Shown here: positions 61,965 through 64,000 of the stretch, piece after piece
Layout: each line of letters begins with the position of its first letter
Position numbering within the stretch: the first letter of the stretch is position 1
Source of the DNA: Adineta steineri
Taxonomy: Eukaryota > Rotifera > Eurotatoria > Adinetida > Adinetidae
Direction of reading: 5' to 3'
Length of the DNA: 64,000 nt
NCBI GenBank assembly: GCA_905250115.1
Contig: CAJNOI010000038.1
Coordinates: 526,308 to 590,307, forward strand
Position numbers and translations under genes: made by a program
The notes under the pieces: model-generated
The model's database searches: none
Told to the model about the DNA's origin: nothing
The model's input: only the letters and a program-made list of their open reading frames with translations

Positions 61965-62297
61965 ATGAAATTTTTCCATGTTATTTTAATTATTTGCTGT
62001 TACATTATTAGTCAAACAATAACCGAAGCACGTGTAACAGGACCAAGTAAAAATTATTGGCCACTTCCAGTTAATGGTGACTATCCAGGTGATTCATACC
62101 ATCAAAAATTTGAATCAAAAAGACAAGCTGGTATGTAAAAAGATTTGAATTTCTTGATTATTTATTCTTTTTAAAAAACTTTAGGCTGGGGTAAACGTCG
62201 TGATTTAGCAAGTGAAGATGATGATAGTGAACTTCCACCTTATCATCCATATGCAGCATTTCATAATTCAGGCCGTACATGGTTTGATTATGAATGA
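61965..62297 (+). CDS. Putative amidated neuropeptide precursor (QAGW-amide)
   Basis: Two exons (61965-62130 and 62185-62297) give 92 residues. The first ~22 residues (MKFFHVILIICCYIISQTIT, ending near TEA) are a signal peptide. The pro-region contains ESKRQAGWGKRRDLASEDDD: a dibasic KR, then QAGW, then an amidation-cleavage site GKRR. Processing by standard proprotein convertase and amidating enzymes would release pyro-Glu-Ala-Gly-Trp-amide. An upstream spacer (ARVTGPSKNYWPLPVNGDYP) and an acidic, Tyr/Pro-rich C-terminal peptide flank it. The intron splits the Gly codon of QAGW. Only one copy of the peptide is present. The peptide family is not recognised; the processing is inferred from motifs. 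Confidence 0.72.
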
Positions 62298-62562
62298 ACA
62301 ATATTTTTCTCTTGTTAAAATTTCGATAAAAACATATGCGCGACAAAAGAAAAGGTTTCAAATAATATAAAATAAAAAAAAAAGAGAAGTTCATATTTTC
62401 TGTTCAATATAAAACAACAACGACAAAAATCGAAAAACGATCAACAACAAAAAATGCTTGCGCATCTTATTTATTAGATTTTTTTAAATATGCATGTAAA
62501 TCTGAAAAGAATTAGATAACATGACTGAATCTTGCAGTGAAAGAATAAACTTTCAATTATTT
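62298..62562. other. Convergent 3' regions of two peptide precursor genes
   Basis: 265 bp of AT-rich sequence between two stop codons facing each other. Confidence 0.5.
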
Positions 62563-62994
62563 CTATTTGTTATTAATCATACGCCGTAGACGTTGCATCA
62601 TATATTTCTTGAATGAAATATTGTCATCTTTAAAATAAGGTGGTGCCACATATGAAGAACGTTTTACAGCTAGATGAAATGCTGTTTCAACAGAAGATGA
62701 TTCATCTTCAGAGCTATCGAAATCATTCGATAATGAATCTTCATTAAATTCTAACGGTAGCGTTCTATGACCACATATGGATAGCCATGCAGATCTTTCC
62801 TCAGATGAATATAATTGAGAATATGATTTTGAACAATCAATATTAATTAATGCTGATTCATCATCTTCTAATAAACTTCTTTTGCCAGGATTTGGATAAT
62901 TCATTAATTTTGGTCGATTATTTTTTTTAATATACCATTGAGCATTTGTTGTTAATAAAATTGAAATAAAAATTAGTAAATGTAATATATTCAT
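62563..62994 (-). CDS. Putative secreted peptide precursor with N-terminal amidated peptide
   Basis: A single exon of 143 residues. MNILHLLIFISILLTTNA is a clear signal peptide, and cleavage would expose Gln (QWYIKKNNRP). The next residues run to MNYPNPGKR, an amidation plus dibasic cleavage site, giving a pyro-Glu-capped, Pro-amidated peptide of about 20 residues. The remainder is acidic, with two cysteines in NIDCSKSYSQ and WLSICGHR that could form one disulfide, a second dibasic VKR before SSYVAPPYF, and a basic C-terminus RLRRMINNK. Signal peptide, amidated peptide, GKR and a Cys-pair tail is the architecture of several insect and mollusc peptide hormones, but the sequence matches none I know. 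Confidence 0.7.
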   Translation of the reverse strand: MNILHLLIFISILLTTNAQWYIKKNNRPKLMNYPNPGKRSLLEDDESALINIDCSKSYSQLYSSEERSAWLSICGHRTLPLEFNEDSLSNDFDSSEDESSSVETAFHLAVKRSSYVAPPYFKDDNISFKKYMMQRLRRMINNK

Positions 62995-64000
62995 TTGTTC
63001 AAAGTATGAAAAGGTTTTTTGAAAATGAGATCTACAATATACAGATGTACTTAATATATATATATAGATATCTTGAAAATAAATAAGAAAAAGAAAGAAA
63101 AATTGCGGGGGAGTAGGTGTATGTGTCTAAATCAGATTTGGAAATCGACCTAGAAACATACTTACGGAGGTGTCAATAATTATTGATCCCTATCAAACAA
63201 AACCGAATTGTAATCACTGTAGAAAATTACATTTCCTCTTTATACAATGAAAGTTGATTAAAAGTATAATACATAAACAATTGACGTATATTGCTTTGCA
63301 ACATGTTACTCACACTTTCGAAACAGTTTTTGTGTTTATATATATAAAACACAATGATGAAAGGATCATTCATTCCTCTGTCACGATGATTATTTCCAAT
63401 AAAACATTCTTTTTTTTTCGAATGGTTTCATAGTATTTGATGAAGCAAAAAAAATCAAACTATCGCGCATGCCAGACGTATATTCTATACAATTTTCAAG
63501 TAGTCAACACTCGCTTAATTTATTTTCAAAATAGAAAGAATATAGTTGTCCTTGTCAGCACCATTATCTGATTAGTTTCTCAGTAGGTATCGATGCATTC
63601 AATGCACAGTTACAAGTATTAATTTATCTCGTTCATCTAATTAACGCCTACGTCAAAAGAATGCATGTAACTTCTGATTCAGATGAATATTTCTCATATA
63701 TATTCATCAATATTTTTCCTCCTACAATCATATAATTAGCTCGTATAGACAGAAATATTTTCCTTAGTTATAAAATATAATTACCATTATTTTGTCATTA
63801 GTGTCTAACGCTGAATAACATATTATAAAACGTTTGTCAATATGTACTCACTCAATAATTGAAGTATATTTGCTTGTGCTTTTAGCACACACACATTTCT
63901 ATATCGAATAATTACTCCTAGAAAAAATATTATATCTTAAAGGTTTTACACTAAAAATCCAACAGTTGTATGGGTTACATTTTCTCATTGATATATATAC
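62995..64000. other. Intergenic, 1.0 kb to window end
   Basis: AT-rich; upstream of the minus-strand peptide precursor. A TA run lies near 63055-63066. No gene or RNA recognised. Confidence 0.45.

Noticed and set aside
1-64000. Spliced-leader RNA gene or rRNA genes
   Set aside because: I looked for the known rotifer leader core and for rRNA stretches and found neither.

Overview
This 64 kb window is nuclear DNA of a small, AT-rich, gene-dense animal genome. Genes have many exons and GT-AG introns mostly of 50-70 bp, and the recognisable genes are animal ones: two innexins, a Kv2-type potassium channel, MEIOC, SLMAP, RAD51C, WDR11 and a BTB-kelch protein. Short introns, the AT-rich codon style, an F-box gene with a tandem one-repeat-per-exon LRR array, and a stand-alone caspase-like peptidase all suggest a rotifer, most likely bdelloid. 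No species marker is present, so this is inference. All gene models were built by hand from frame continuity across GT-AG introns; in every complete model with more than one exon the exon lengths sum to a multiple of three.

Layout. 1-4.9 kb: minus-strand 5' end of a membrane protein, an orphan protein with a possible GATase-1-like fold, SDHB, and a doubtful short plus-strand gene. 5.7-8.5 kb: F-box/LRR gene with a tandem exon+intron array (10-base N gap inside). 10.1-18.5 kb: a 27-exon WDR97-like WD-repeat gene and an unidentified acidic protein. 20.1-24.0 kb: MEIOC and UNC50 head to head. 24.3-27.1 kb: tRNA-Gln(UUG), a DELE1-like Sel1-repeat protein and MRPL17. 27.1-33.5 kb: gene desert rich in simple repeats. 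33.5-38.6 kb: Kv2-type channel 5' part, a 100-base N gap, and two divergent innexins. 39.0-39.5 kb: a foldback (MITE-like) element. 39.9-50.4 kb: five minus-strand genes in a row (caspase-like, R3HDM4, POLR2J, BTB-kelch, SLMAP). 52.8-61.4 kb: ARCN1, tRNA-Ala(AGC), RAD51C and WDR11. 62-63 kb: two convergent small secreted precursors that look like neuropeptide genes.

Genes that may act together: SDHB, MRPL17 and the DELE1-like protein in mitochondria; ARCN1, UNC50 and WDR11 in Golgi/endosome trafficking; MEIOC and RAD51C in germline or recombination; Kv2, innexins and the peptide precursors in excitable cells. Close divergent pairs (MEIOC/UNC50, RAD51C/WDR11) probably share promoters. Nothing in the window is prokaryotic, viral or a CRISPR system.
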